Origin: Acidipropionibacterium virtanenii
GTDB lineage: Bacteria > Actinomycetota > Actinomycetes > Propionibacteriales > Propionibacteriaceae
Assembly: GCF_003325455.1 (NCBI RefSeq)
Contig: NZ_CP025198.1
Span: 868,001-932,000, forward strand
Length of the DNA stretch: 64,000 bases
Reading direction: 5' to 3'
In this document: positions 1-8,897 of the stretch, piece by piece
Numbering within the stretch: the first letter of the stretch is position 1
Layout of the letters: each line of letters starts with the position of its first letter
The notes under the pieces: model-generated
What the model was told of the DNA's origin: nothing
The model's input: only the letters and a program-made list of their open reading frames with translations
Database searches by the model: none
Translations under genes and position numbers: made by a program

Positions 1-1437
1 GACGAGGGGGACAGGGGGTACCAGAAGGGCCTGAAGACCCGCCACATCCGGATGATCGCCATCGGCGGCTCCATCGGCACCGGGCTCTTCCTGGGTGCCG
101 GAGGCCGGCTGGCCAACGGCGGCCCCGCCCTGGCGATCGCCTACGCCATCTGCGGGATCTTCGCCTTCATCATGGTCCGGGCGCTGGGCGAGCTGTCCAT
201 CCACAGGCCCTCCTCGGGGGCCTTCGTCTCCTACGCCCGCGAGTTCATGGGGGAGAAGGGCGCCTACATCACCGGCTGGCTGTTCTTCCTGGACTGGGCC
301 ACCAGCGTGATGGCCGATATCACCGCCGTCGCCCTCTACCTGCACTTCTGGACCTTCTTCCAGCCCGTGCCGCAGTGGCTTCTGGCGATGATCGCGCTGG
401 TGCTGGTCTTCACCCTGAACCTGTTCAGCGTGAAGTACTTCGGCGAGGCCGAGTTCTGGTTCGCCGCCATCAAGGTGACCGCCATCGTCGTCTTCATGAT
501 CGTGGCCATCTGGGCCATCGTCACCGGGCATGCGGTGGGCTCCGGGCACGCCGGGTTCTCCAACCTCACCGATCACGGCGGCTTCTTCCCGATGGGCGTC
601 GCCCCGCTGCTCACCCTCTCGCTGGGAGTCGTCTTCGCCTTCGGCGGCACCGAGATGGTCGGGGTGGCCGCCGGCGAGGCCGAGGAGGCCAAGAAGATCC
701 TGCCGAAGGCCGTGAACTCGATGATCCTGCGGATCTTCATCTTCTACGTCGGCTCGGTCATCCTCATGACCCTGGTGCTGCCCTGGACCGCCTACTCGGC
801 CAATGAGTCCCCGTTCGTCACCTTCTTCGCCGGCATCGGGGTGCCCCACGCCGGAGACATCATGCAGGTGGTCGTCCTCACCGCGGCGCTGTCCTCGCTG
901 AACGCCGGCCTCTACGCCACCGGCCGCACCCTGCGCTCCATGGCGGTGGCCGGGGAGGCGCCGAAGGTCGCCGCGAAGCTCAACAAGCACCAGGTGCCCG
1001 CCGGAGGCATCGCCATCACCGCCTCGCTCGGACTCATCGGCGTCCTCATCAACTACATCTACCCGACCGGCGCCTTCGAGATCGTCATGAACCTGGCCGG
1101 CATCGGCATCGCCGGCACCTGGATCTCCATCCTCATCTCCCACATCCTGTTCGTCCGAAAGGCCGGCAGGGGAGAGGCGACCCGCCCCGACTTCAAGCTC
1201 CACGGCGCACCGGTGACCAACGTCGTCGCCGTCGTCTTCCTGGCCGCGATCATCGTCTCCATGTGGTTCGACGCCGAGATCGGCCGGCCCACCATCTACA
1301 TGTTCGGCGGGGTCGTGGCGCTGCTGGTGATCGGCTGGTTCGGAGTGCGCCATCGCATCAAGGGGGACCTGCTCGACACCATCCTCGACGAGGACGCTCC
1401 CGCCGTGGCCGACCCGCACGGGCAACACGAGGAATAG
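1..1437 (+). CDS. ansP: L-asparagine permease-like APC transporter, 5' end missing
   Basis: Cytoplasmic-membrane amino acid permease of the APC superfamily, closest by recall to actinobacterial L-asparagine permeases. The frame is already open at base 1 (reads GYQKGLKTRHIRM before the first internal Met at base 52), and that stretch matches the conserved cytoplasmic N-terminus of the family, so the true start lies upstream of the window. 478 residues are visible. TM1 carries IGGSIGTGLFLGAG, the unwound substrate-binding segment of the family, followed by HRPSSGAFVSYAREF and about twelve hydrophobic segments. An asparaginase gene starts 10 nt downstream, which supports asparagine as the substrate and a two-gene uptake-and-hydrolysis operon. 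A related amino acid cannot be excluded from sequence alone. Confidence 0.85.
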   Translation, partial: DEGDRGYQKGLKTRHIRMIAIGGSIGTGLFLGAGGRLANGGPALAIAYAICGIFAFIMVRALGELSIHRPSSGAFVSYAREFMGEKGAYITGWLFFLDWATSVMADITAVALYLHFWTFFQPVPQWLLAMIALVLVFTLNLFSVKYFGEAEFWFAAIKVTAIVVFMIVAIWAIVTGHAVGSGHAGFSNLTDHGGFFPMGVAPLLTLSLGVVFAFGGTEMVGVAAGEAEEAKKILPKAVNSMILRIFIFYVGSVILMTLVLPWTAYSANESPFVTFFAGIGVPHAGDIMQVVVLTAALSSLNAGLYATGRTLRSMAVAGEAPKVAAKLNKHQVPAGGIAITASLGLIGVLINYIYPTGAFEIVMNLAGIGIAGTWISILISHILFVRKAGRGEATRPDFKLHGAPVTNVVAVVFLAAIIVSMWFDAEIGRPTIYMFGGVVALLVIGWFGVRHRIKGDLLDTILDEDAPAVADPHGQHEE

Positions 1438-1447
1438 GGGAGACGTG

Positions 1448-2440
1448 ATGAGAGTGTCGATCCTGTACACCGGCGGCACCATCGGAATGGTCGACACCCC
1501 ACGCGGGCTGGCTCCGGGGGCCGATCTCGACGGATGGCTGCACCGGCTGGTCGCCGGCACCGAACTCGACCACGGCGTCACCGTCACCTCCTTCGAGAAG
1601 CTCATCGACTCCTCGAACGCCACACCGTCGGACTGGCAGGCGATCATTGACGAGCTGTGGCGCCAGTACGACGACGCCGACGCCTTCGTGGTGCTGCACG
1701 GCACCGACACGATGGCCTACACCTCGGCGGCGCTGGCCTTCGCCCTCACCGGGTTCGACAAGCCCGTCGTGGTGACCGGCTCCCAGTACCCGCTCGGGGT
1801 CGTGGGTTCCGACGCCGCTCCAAATGTCACCGGGGCGCTGCGCGCCGCGATGACCGGGAACCACTTCGGGGTGGCGATCTTCTTCGGCCACGTGCTGCTG
1901 CGCGGCACCCGGGTCACCAAGACCTCCACCTGGGCCTTCCAGGGATTCGACTCGCCCAGCGTGCCCGAGCTGGCCCGTACCGGAGCCCCGTGGCAGTGGA
2001 GCCGGTACGAGGTGCCCAAGGGCTGCGGATGGACGGATCCTGCGCCCTACACCCGCCAGGACGTGCCGGTGCTCGACCTCGCTCCCGGTATCACCGCAGC
2101 CAGGCTGGCCGCCGCCCTCGACCCGCTTCCCCGGGCCGTGGTGCTGCGCGCCTTCGGGGTGGGCAACATCCCCAGCGACGAGCCTGGACTCCTCGACGTC
2201 ATCACCTCGACCATCGGCGCCGGTGTGCCCGTCGTGGTGACCTCCCAGTGCCATCAGGCCGATGTGCAGCTGGGCCACTACGAGGCCGGATTCGAACTGG
2301 CCCGGGCCGGCGCCGTGGGTTCGGGGGACATGGTGCTGGAGGCGGTCTACGCGAAGCTGAACTTCCTGCTCTCCCAAGGGCTGGAGGCCGACGAGGTGCG
2401 CCACTGGATGGGGACGAATCTGACCGGGGAGTTGAGCTGA
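1448..2440 (+). CDS. ansA: Type I L-asparaginase
   Basis: Hydrolyses L-asparagine to aspartate and ammonia; no signal peptide, so a cytosolic type I enzyme. Both threonine motifs are present: YTGGTIGM at residues 7-14 (nucleophile Thr) and HGTDTMAYT at about 84-92 (second Thr plus Asp). The C-terminal LNFLLSQGLEADEVRHWM region is also typical, and the 330-residue length fits the family. The ATG at 1448 is preferred over the GTG at 1445 because the Shine-Dalgarno-like GGGGAG lies only 2 nt from the GTG but 5 nt from the ATG. It follows the asparagine permease by 10 nt, so the two are probably cotranscribed. Confidence 0.93.
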   Translation: MRVSILYTGGTIGMVDTPRGLAPGADLDGWLHRLVAGTELDHGVTVTSFEKLIDSSNATPSDWQAIIDELWRQYDDADAFVVLHGTDTMAYTSAALAFALTGFDKPVVVTGSQYPLGVVGSDAAPNVTGALRAAMTGNHFGVAIFFGHVLLRGTRVTKTSTWAFQGFDSPSVPELARTGAPWQWSRYEVPKGCGWTDPAPYTRQDVPVLDLAPGITAARLAAALDPLPRAVVLRAFGVGNIPSDEPGLLDVITSTIGAGVPVVVTSQCHQADVQLGHYEAGFELARAGAVGSGDMVLEAVYAKLNFLLSQGLEADEVRHWMGTNLTGELS

Positions 2441-2468
2441 TCGGCAGCCGGAGAAATGAGCCGATCGG
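2437..2468. terminator. Possible bidirectional hairpin between convergent genes
   Basis: Arms CTGATCGGC (2437-2445) and GCCGATCGG (2460-2468) can pair with one G-U; it spans the 3' ends of the convergent asparaginase and MFS genes. There is no U-tract, so this is tentative. Confidence 0.3.
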
Positions 2469-2473
2469 CCGGC

Positions 2474-3781
2474 TCAGCGCTTCCGGCGCTCCCGCTCGAT
2501 GACCTGCCGCCAGGTCGGCACGACGGTGCCGCGGCCTGCCGAGATGCGTCGCAGCCGGCCGCGGCAGAACACGATTCCGCCGATGCCGACGGCGAAGAAG
2601 ATCAGCTGGACGCTCATCGACCAGCGGAATCCCGACAGGTTGTAGGCGCCACCGGGGCACAGCACGTCCAGCATCAGCCCGATGATCTGGATGAGGAGGA
2701 GCGACGCCGTGAACCCGCCCATGATGGCGATTCCGGTCGCGGTACCCAGCCGGTGGGCCGGAAGTTCGGTCCTCAGCACATCGAATCCCACCGAGCCGCC
2801 GGGAAGCGCCAGTCCCAGTCCGACCGACAGGCCCGCCAGCAGCCACAGCGGCGCGCGCCCCGGCCACAGCAGCACGACGAGCCACGGAATGACGGCCAGG
2901 CAGACCATGCCGATCACCAGGGAACTGCGCCTCAGCGGATGGCGCTGGGTCAGCCGCGCCGCGATCGGCCCCGTGAGCGCGGAGATGACGATGTACAGGG
3001 TCAGCAGGCCGGACGCCGTGCCGGTGGAACGTCCCTCGGCCCGGGTGAGATAGGGCATTCCCCACATCATCGAGTAGACGATGCCGCCGAGGTTGGTGGA
3101 CCAGTGCGACCAGAACCCGACGCCGGTGGCGGGATGGCGGATCACCTCGAGCACCTCGTGGGGCATCTGGCGCAGCGCGACGCCGCTGCGCTGCCCGGCG
3201 GCACCCGACGGGGCGTCGCGCAGCAGCCCTGCGCTGGTGATCACGCCCAGGGCACCGATACCGGCCGCCACCAGATAGGTGGTGCGCCAACCCTCGCTGC
3301 CCACCAGGGCGACCAGCCCGACTGTGGAGCCGATCTGACCCACCTGGCCCAGCAGACCGGTGAGCTGGGTGAGCATCGGCACCATCCGGACCGGGAACCA
3401 GGACGGGATGAGACGGATCGCCGAGCTGAAGGTGCAGGCGTCCCCGGTGCCCACCAGAACGCGGGCCAGGATCGCGATCGGCACCTGGTCGGTGAGGGCG
3501 ATCGTCGTCTGCCCCGCCGTCATGAGGACCGCTCCGAGGGTGATGACGAATCGCGGACCCACCCGGTCCAGCAGCATCCCGGCAGGCAGCTGTGCCAGGG
3601 CGTAGACCGCCAGCTGCAGCACCATGAAGGTGGCCACGATCCCGGCGGTCGCATGGAAGTGGGAGGCCGCTGTCAGCCCCATCACACCCAGTGAACTGCG
3701 ATGCAGCACCGCCAGGGTGTAGGCGAGGACGCCGGCTCCCCAGACGATCCATGCCCTGCTCGACGTTCTCGATTCCGCCAC
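2474..3781 (-). CDS. MFS transporter
   Basis: Major facilitator superfamily membrane protein of 435 residues with about twelve hydrophobic segments. MFS loop motifs are visible (LPAGMLLDRVGPR in loop 2-3, ARVLVGTGDACTFSS in TM4). Substrate unknown. The same frame stays open far upstream to 4717, but that part runs antisense to meaB and is not protein-like. The GTG at 3781, giving VAESRTSSRAWIVWGAGVLAY, puts the first membrane helix at the expected distance. A TAGGAT hexamer lies 8 nt upstream of this GTG with no Shine-Dalgarno, so the message may be almost leaderless. Divergent from meaB and convergent with ansA. Confidence 0.82.
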   Translation of the reverse strand: MAESRTSSRAWIVWGAGVLAYTLAVLHRSSLGVMGLTAASHFHATAGIVATFMVLQLAVYALAQLPAGMLLDRVGPRFVITLGAVLMTAGQTTIALTDQVPIAILARVLVGTGDACTFSSAIRLIPSWFPVRMVPMLTQLTGLLGQVGQIGSTVGLVALVGSEGWRTTYLVAAGIGALGVITSAGLLRDAPSGAAGQRSGVALRQMPHEVLEVIRHPATGVGFWSHWSTNLGGIVYSMMWGMPYLTRAEGRSTGTASGLLTLYIVISALTGPIAARLTQRHPLRRSSLVIGMVCLAVIPWLVVLLWPGRAPLWLLAGLSVGLGLALPGGSVGFDVLRTELPAHRLGTATGIAIMGGFTASLLLIQIIGLMLDVLCPGGAYNLSGFRWSMSVQLIFFAVGIGGIVFCRGRLRRISAGRGTVVPTWRQVIERERRKR

Positions 3782-3892
3782 GGGCGGCCATCCTATTCCT
3801 GCCGGGGTGCCTCGATCGCTGTGAGTCCGGCCCCATATGGTGGGATTCGGAGCGGACCCCACCGGTCCACGCACGAACGGGGAATGAGGCAG

Positions 3893-4921
3893 ATGGCTCA
3901 GATCGACGTCGAGGACCTTGCCGAGCGCGTGGTGGCCGGAAGCAGGCCGCACATCGCCAGGGCGTTGACCCTGGTGGAGTCCAGCCGGGCGGAGGACCGC
4001 GAGCGGACCCGCGAACTGCTGAGGCTGGTGTCCCGGCACACCGGCCGGGCCATCCGGCTGGGCGTCTCCGGAGTCCCCGGAGCCGGGAAGTCCACCTTCA
4101 TCGACGCCCTGGGGTGCAGGCTGGTCGACGAGCACCACCTCAAGGTCGCCGTGCTGGCCGTCGACCCGTCGTCCTCCCAGACCGGGGGATCGATCCTGGG
4201 CGACCGGACCCGGATGGGCGAACTGGCCGAGCGCGACGACGCCTTCGTGCGTCCTTCCCCGTCGGGCGGCAGCCTGGGCGGGGTGGCCCGGGCCACCCGC
4301 GAGTCGATGATCATCATGGAGGCCGCCGGGTACGACGTCGTGATGATCGAGACTGTCGGCGTCGGGCAGTCCGAGGTCGCGGTCGCGGGGATGGTCGACA
4401 CCTACCTGCTGGTCGCCGTCACCGGCGCTGGTGACGATCTCCAGGGAGTCAAGAAGGGCATTCTGGAACTGGCGGACGTGATGGCCGTCAACAAGGCCGA
4501 CGGCGACAACGCACCCCGGGCCCGCCAGGCCGCCGAGGACTTCAGCAAGGGCCTCGAACTGGTGTCCGCCCAGGCGGGCGAGCGGACCGTCCCGGTGCTC
4601 ACCTGCTCGGCGCTGGAGGGCACCGGCCTGGAGGACGTGTGGCAGGCCGTCGTCGACCACCGGCACTGGCTGGAGCACAACGGCTCGCTGAGCCGGCGTC
4701 GCGCCGAGCAGCAGCACGAATGGATGTGGAACATCGTCCGCAACTCCATCGTCGAGTCCCTCAGGAAGGATCCGGTGGTGGCCGACCGAATGGCCGGCAT
4801 CGAGGCCGGCCTGGGCACCGAGGCCACCGAGGCACTGGACGGCGCCCAGCAGATCCTCAGGCTCTTCGCCCGGCGCGTCCCCGATCAGCCCTGGGCGCAG
4901 GGCCGGCCCTCAGCGGGATGA
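3893..4921 (+). CDS. meaB: MeaB/ArgK GTPase, methylmalonyl-CoA mutase-associated
   Basis: G3E-family GTPase that gates adenosylcobalamin loading and protects methylmalonyl-CoA mutase, the B12 enzyme central to propionate metabolism. 342 residues. G1/Walker A is GVPGAGKST at about residues 62-70; the family-specific DPSSSQTGGSILGDRTRM follows at about 92-109; the switch region is IETVGVGQSEVAVAG; the G4 base-recognition motif NKAD is near residue 200. ATG 3893 has GAGG 3 nt upstream; an in-frame ATG at 3884 is an alternative. The mutase subunits are not in this window, so the partner is inferred from family knowledge. Divergent from an MFS gene and 84 nt upstream of purL. Confidence 0.93.
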   Translation: MAQIDVEDLAERVVAGSRPHIARALTLVESSRAEDRERTRELLRLVSRHTGRAIRLGVSGVPGAGKSTFIDALGCRLVDEHHLKVAVLAVDPSSSQTGGSILGDRTRMGELAERDDAFVRPSPSGGSLGGVARATRESMIIMEAAGYDVVMIETVGVGQSEVAVAGMVDTYLLVAVTGAGDDLQGVKKGILELADVMAVNKADGDNAPRARQAAEDFSKGLELVSAQAGERTVPVLTCSALEGTGLEDVWQAVVDHRHWLEHNGSLSRRRAEQQHEWMWNIVRNSIVESLRKDPVVADRMAGIEAGLGTEATEALDGAQQILRLFARRVPDQPWAQGRPSAG

Positions 4922-4993
4922 CTCCGGGCCCTCTCCCGGGAGAGCACGGCGCCCGGGAGAGGGATGCCATACCACCTCGACGATCTCATTCGG

Positions 4994-5005
4994 TAGATTG
5001 GCCCC
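4994..5005 (+). promoter_or_regulatory. -10 element for leaderless purL
   Basis: TAGATT at 4994-4999 ends 6 nt before the GTG start and there is no Shine-Dalgarno, so transcription probably begins at the start codon. The same 6-nt gap recurs at 12648, 15436 and 37938. No convincing -35 box. Confidence 0.5.
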
Positions 5006-7264
5006 GTGGCCGACACCGTAGAGAATGCCCGCAACACCCCGGATCTGGGCCAGCCCTGGGCTGAGCTCGGGCTCGCCGAGGACGAGTACAGCAGGATTCG
5101 CAAGATCCTGGGTCGACGCCCCACCGGCGGGGAACTGGCGATGTACTCCGTGATGTGGTCGGAGCACTGCTCCTACAAGTCGTCCAAGATCTACCTCAAG
5201 AAGTTCGGTGCGCTGCCTCAGGAGACCCCTCGCGGGCCGCTCATGGCGGGCATCGGAGACAATGCCGGAGTGGTCGACATCGGCCACGGGCTGGCGGTCA
5301 CCTTCAAGGCGGAGTCCCACAACCACCCCTCCTACGTCGAGCCGCACCAGGGAGCGGCGACCGGTGTGGGCGGCATCGTGCGCGACATCATGGCGATGGG
5401 CGCCCGGCCGATCGGCGTCATGAACGCGCTGGCCTTCGGACCCCTGAACGCCCCCGACACCGCCCGGGTGCTGCCCGGCGTGGTTTCCGGGGTCGGCGAC
5501 TACGGCAACTGCCTGGGTCTTCCCACCATCGGCGGGCAGACCCTCTTCGACCCCACGTATTACGGGAACCCGCTGGTCAACGCGCTGTGCGTGGGCGTGC
5601 TGCGCCACGAGGACCTGCAGTTCGCCAAGGCCTCCGGGATCGGCAACCTGGTCGTCCTGTTCGGTGCGGCCACCGGCGGCGACGGGATCGGCGGCGCCTC
5701 CATCCTGGCCTCCGAGTCCTTCGAGTCCGAGGGTGAGTCGAAGCGGCCCAGCGTCCAGGTGGGCGATCCCTTCATGGAGAAGCTGCTCATCGAATGCACC
5801 CTGGAGCTGTTCAACGCCGGTGTCTGCGAGGCCCTCCAGGACTTCGGCGCCGCCGGCATCTCCTGCGCCACCTCGGAGCTGGCCAGCGCCGGGGACGGCG
5901 GCATGCACGTCGAACTCGACCTGGTGCCGCTGCGCGACCCGAACCTCGCCCCCGAGGAGATCCTCATGAGCGAGTCCCAGGAGCGGATGGCCGCCGTGGT
6001 CACACCGGCCAACCTGGAACGGTTCATGGAGATCTGCGAGCACTGGGACGTGGCCGCCACCGTGATCGGCGAGGTCACCGACGGCGACCGGCTGCTCGTC
6101 GACTGGCACGGCGAGCGGATCGTCGACGTCGACCCCCACACTGTGGCCCACGACTCGCCCGAGCTGCACATGCCGGTGGCCCGGCCCGACTGGATCGACC
6201 CCCTCAACGCCGATCACGCCAACAACCTGCCGCGCAGCAATGACGGCTCCGAGCTGGCCCGTCAGGTCACGGCTCTGGCCGTCTCGTCGAACCTGTGCGA
6301 CCGTTCCTGGATCACCGACCAGTACGACCGCTTCGTTCGGGGCAACACCGTGCTCGCCCAACCCGAGGACGCCGGCATGATCCGCGTCGACGAGGAGTCC
6401 GGGCTGGGGATCGCCCTGTCATTGGACGCCAACCCCCGCTACACCATGCTGAACCCCTATCTCGGCGCCCAGTTGGCGCTCTCGGAGTCCTACCGGAACG
6501 TGGCCGTCGCCGGAGCCACCCCGGTCGCCGTCACCGATTGCCTCAACTACGGATCGCCCTACGATCCCAACGTGATGTGGCAGTTCTCCGAGACGATTCT
6601 GGGGCTGGTGGACGGCTGCCGGAATCTGGAGGTTCCGGTCACCGGTGGCAACGTCAGTCTTCACAATCGCACCGGAGACCGGTCGATCCGCCCCACTCCG
6701 CTGGTCGGGATGCTCGGCATCATCGACGACGTCACCACCCGGATCCCGGCCTCCTTCGCCCATCCGGGGGATGCCGTCCTGCTGCTCGGCGAGACGAGGC
6801 TCGAGCTGGGCGGCTCGGCCTGGGAGGACGTCATCCACGACGGGCATCTGGGCGGGATGCCGCCGATGCCGAAGCTCGCCGCCGAGAAGGCGCTGGCCGC
6901 GGTGATGGCCGCGGCCGCCGGCGAGGGACTGCTCAGTTCGGCCCACGATCTGTCGGAGGGGGGCCTGTCGCAGGCTCTGGTCGAGGCCTGCCTCGACGGG
7001 AGAGTCGGGGTCAGCCTCACCCTGCCCGAGGGCGAGCCCTCCGTGATGCTGTTCTCCGAGACCCCGGCCCGCGCCCTGGTCTCCCTGCCCGGAACCGCCT
7101 ACCAGCGCTTCACCGCCCTGTGCGCCGAGCACCGGGTACCGGTGGCCCGCCTGGGCGAGGTGCTCGACTCGGGCGAGATCGAGGTCCAGGGGCTGTTCAC
7201 CCTCGATCTGGATGAGCTGCGGACCGCCTGGGAGGCCCCGATCCCCGCTGCGATGGAGGTCTGA
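5006..7264 (+). CDS. purL: Phosphoribosylformylglycinamidine synthase, PurL subunit
   Basis: ATP- and glutamine-dependent conversion of FGAR to FGAM, step 4 of de novo purine synthesis. 752 residues is the small PurL form that works with separate PurS and PurQ, neither of which is in the window. Visible: [15 protein letters not shown] near the N-terminus (catalytic His), [26 protein letters not shown]-type nucleotide loops, and the second-half [13 protein letters not shown]. The GTG start at 5006 has no ribosome-binding site but sits 6 nt after a TAGATT -10, consistent with a leaderless mRNA. Convergent with the slipin gene across a 72-bp palindromic element. Confidence 0.95.
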   Translation: MADTVENARNTPDLGQPWAELGLAEDEYSRIRKILGRRPTGGELAMYSVMWSEHCSYKSSKIYLKKFGALPQETPRGPLMAGIGDNAGVVDIGHGLAVTFKAESHNHPSYVEPHQGAATGVGGIVRDIMAMGARPIGVMNALAFGPLNAPDTARVLPGVVSGVGDYGNCLGLPTIGGQTLFDPTYYGNPLVNALCVGVLRHEDLQFAKASGIGNLVVLFGAATGGDGIGGASILASESFESEGESKRPSVQVGDPFMEKLLIECTLELFNAGVCEALQDFGAAGISCATSELASAGDGGMHVELDLVPLRDPNLAPEEILMSESQERMAAVVTPANLERFMEICEHWDVAATVIGEVTDGDRLLVDWHGERIVDVDPHTVAHDSPELHMPVARPDWIDPLNADHANNLPRSNDGSELARQVTALAVSSNLCDRSWITDQYDRFVRGNTVLAQPEDAGMIRVDEESGLGIALSLDANPRYTMLNPYLGAQLALSESYRNVAVAGATPVAVTDCLNYGSPYDPNVMWQFSETILGLVDGCRNLEVPVTGGNVSLHNRTGDRSIRPTPLVGMLGIIDDVTTRIPASFAHPGDAVLLLGETRLELGGSAWEDVIHDGHLGGMPPMPKLAAEKALAAVMAAAAGEGLLSSAHDLSEGGLSQALVEACLDGRVGVSLTLPEGEPSVMLFSETPARALVSLPGTAYQRFTALCAEHRVPVARLGEVLDSGEIEVQGLFTLDLDELRTAWEAPIPAAMEV

Positions 7265-7299
7265 GGGGCGGGCCGTCGTCGGTCCGCCGGTGATGGGGC

Positions 7300-7371
7300 G
7301 ACGAGAATCCCGCTCAACGGGGGACAGGGCCCCTGTGGAGGCGGGAACCCCCGTTGAGCGGGATTCTCGTC
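7300..7371. repeat. 72-bp palindromic element, copy 1
   Basis: Perfect 24-bp inverted arms starting GACGAGAATCCCGCTCAACG and ending with its complement, around a 24-bp centre. Lies between the convergent purL and slipin genes, 3 bp from the slipin stop. Copies 2 and 3 are at 11389 and 12526, all exactly 72 bp. Could act as a terminator here, but copy 2 is not at a gene 3' end. Confidence 0.88.
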
Positions 7372-7374
7372 CTG

Positions 7375-8154
7375 TCAGTCGGACCCGCGCCCCTTCCCCA
7401 TCGCCCCCAGCAGCGGAGTGATGATGTCCATCGGCAGCGGGAAGACGACTGTCGAGTTCTGATCGGCACCCAGTTCGAGCAGAGTCTGAAGGTAGCGCAG
7501 CTGGAGCGATGCGGGGCTCTGCGAGAGCACGTCGGCCGCCTGCTTGAGCTCCCCGGAGGCCTGCAGCTCGCCGCGGGCATTGATCACCTTGGCGCGCCGT
7601 TCCCGTTCCGCCTCGGCCTGGCGGGCCATCGCTCGCTGCATCGCCTCGGGGATCTCCACATCCTTGATCTCCACCACCGAGACGTCGACCCCCCAGGGCT
7701 GCGTCTGCACCTCGATGATCTCGCGCAGGTCGGCGTTGAGCTGCTCGCGGTGGGCCAGGAGGGTGTCCAGGTCAGCCCGCCCGAGCACGCTGCGCAGGGT
7801 GGTCTGGGCGATCTGGCTCGTCGCGACGGCGTAGTTCTCGACATTCATCACCGCGTGGGTGGCGTCGGTGACGTTGAACAGCACCACCGCGTTGACCCGG
7901 GCCGGCACGTTGTCCTGGGTGATGACCTCCTGCGGCGGGATTGTCAGGGTCACGGTCCTGGTGTCGACGCGCATCAGCCTGTCCAGCCCCGGGACGATGA
8001 ACACCAGCCCGGCCCCGTGGAGAGGCCGGAGCCGGCCGAGCCGGAAGATCACCGCGCGCTCGTACTCGGGGATGATCTTGAGGCAGGTCACCAGGATCCC
8101 GGCGACGAGCACCACCAGGGCGATCGTCGTGAAGAGCCATTCGGTGTGATTCAT
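7375..8154 (-). CDS. SPFH-domain slipin (stomatin-like) membrane protein
   Basis: 259 residues: one N-terminal membrane helix (about residues 6-27), then the SPFH/Band-7 domain (YERAVIFRLGRL, VPGLDRLMRVDTRTVTLTIP, QEVITQDNVPARVNAVV) and a charged helical region (RQAEAERERRAKVINA) typical of the oligomerising coil. Slipins form ring-like scaffolds in membrane microdomains. ATG 8154 has GGAGG 6 nt upstream and overlaps the stop of the preceding gene by 3 nt, so it is the last gene of the qNOR operon. No NfeD partner is adjacent. Its link to nitric oxide reduction is inferred from operon position only. Confidence 0.9.
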   Translation of the reverse strand: MNHTEWLFTTIALVVLVAGILVTCLKIIPEYERAVIFRLGRLRPLHGAGLVFIVPGLDRLMRVDTRTVTLTIPPQEVITQDNVPARVNAVVLFNVTDATHAVMNVENYAVATSQIAQTTLRSVLGRADLDTLLAHREQLNADLREIIEVQTQPWGVDVSVVEIKDVEIPEAMQRAMARQAEAERERRAKVINARGELQASGELKQAADVLSQSPASLQLRYLQTLLELGADQNSTVVFPLPMDIITPLLGAMGKGRGSD

Positions 8155-8897
8155 CGGGTTCCTCCGGTGCGGGAGTTGTCGGGTCTGTGGTCGGCACCGT
8201 ACCGGGTGCGGCCGCTCGACCAGTGGGAGCTGTACCGCCGGATCAGCTGCGCGGCCTCGTCCGCGGCGCGATCCGTGAGCGGCTGGCCGACGGCTCCCCG
8301 GGTGACGGTGCGGGTCCGTGGACCGATCGTCTCGTCGAATCCTGAATCCGCTGACGCCGAGGACTCGATCGGGATCTCCTCGGGGATGGAGACCGGGCGA
8401 TTCCGCAGCGAACTGGCCATCGGCCAGGCCGCCAGGGCGACGACCACCAGAGTGGCCGTCAGGGTGACATATTCGGCGGTGCTGCGGGCCGCCAGGAGCA
8501 TCGCGGCCGGCAGCACGAAGGCGGCGATCAGGATGCACAGGCTCATCCCGCGGTGGAACATGCCGGCCTCCGAATAGGGCCACGGATCGACCGGAGCGGT
8601 GATCTCCCGGGCGCCGACCCCCGGGGCGCAGGAGTCCTTGACCGGGCAGCGGCCGCAGATCTCGTGCTGGCCGCGGTACCGGATGACCCGCTTCTCCGGG
8701 TCGAAGCTCGCCGGCCACAGCCAGTGGTCCTCATGGCACTTCCAGGCGCCGTTGTCCTCATGGAAGACGAAATTCGTCTCCTTCCACTGCCGTGAACGTC
8801 TGGCGCTGCGCTGTCCCAGGACGTCGAGCAGCCAGGCCACGCCGATCAGAAGACCGGCGTAGCCGCACACGAGAAAGATCTCGAGGGAGGTGCTCAC
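8151..8897 (-). CDS. Cys/His-rich membrane protein of the qNOR operon
   Basis: I do not recognise a named family. 248 residues with a predicted membrane helix at about 5-28 and two more at about 119-137 and 143-161. The loop between holds Cys54, His55, His58, Cys81, Cys84 and Cys90 (WKCHEDH, then ICGRCPVKDSC), which looks like a metal- or Fe-S-binding site, followed by the conserved-looking PWPYSEAGMFHRG. The C-terminal third is hydrophilic and probably disordered. GTG 8897 overlaps the qNOR stop by 4 nt (GTGA) and its own stop overlaps the slipin start, so the three genes are translationally coupled. A role in qNOR assembly or electron supply is inference. Confidence 0.72.
   Translation of the reverse strand: MSTSLEIFLVCGYAGLLIGVAWLLDVLGQRSARRSRQWKETNFVFHEDNGAWKCHEDHWLWPASFDPEKRVIRYRGQHEICGRCPVKDSCAPGVGAREITAPVDPWPYSEAGMFHRGMSLCILIAAFVLPAAMLLAARSTAEYVTLTATLVVVALAAWPMASSLRNRPVSIPEEIPIESSASADSGFDETIGPRTRTVTRGAVGQPLTDRAADEAAQLIRRYSSHWSSGRTRYGADHRPDNSRTGGTR

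Noticed and set aside
3782-4717. Long N-terminal extension of the MFS protein
   Set aside because: It runs antisense to meaB and reads as low-complexity; the first membrane helix follows GTG 3781 directly.
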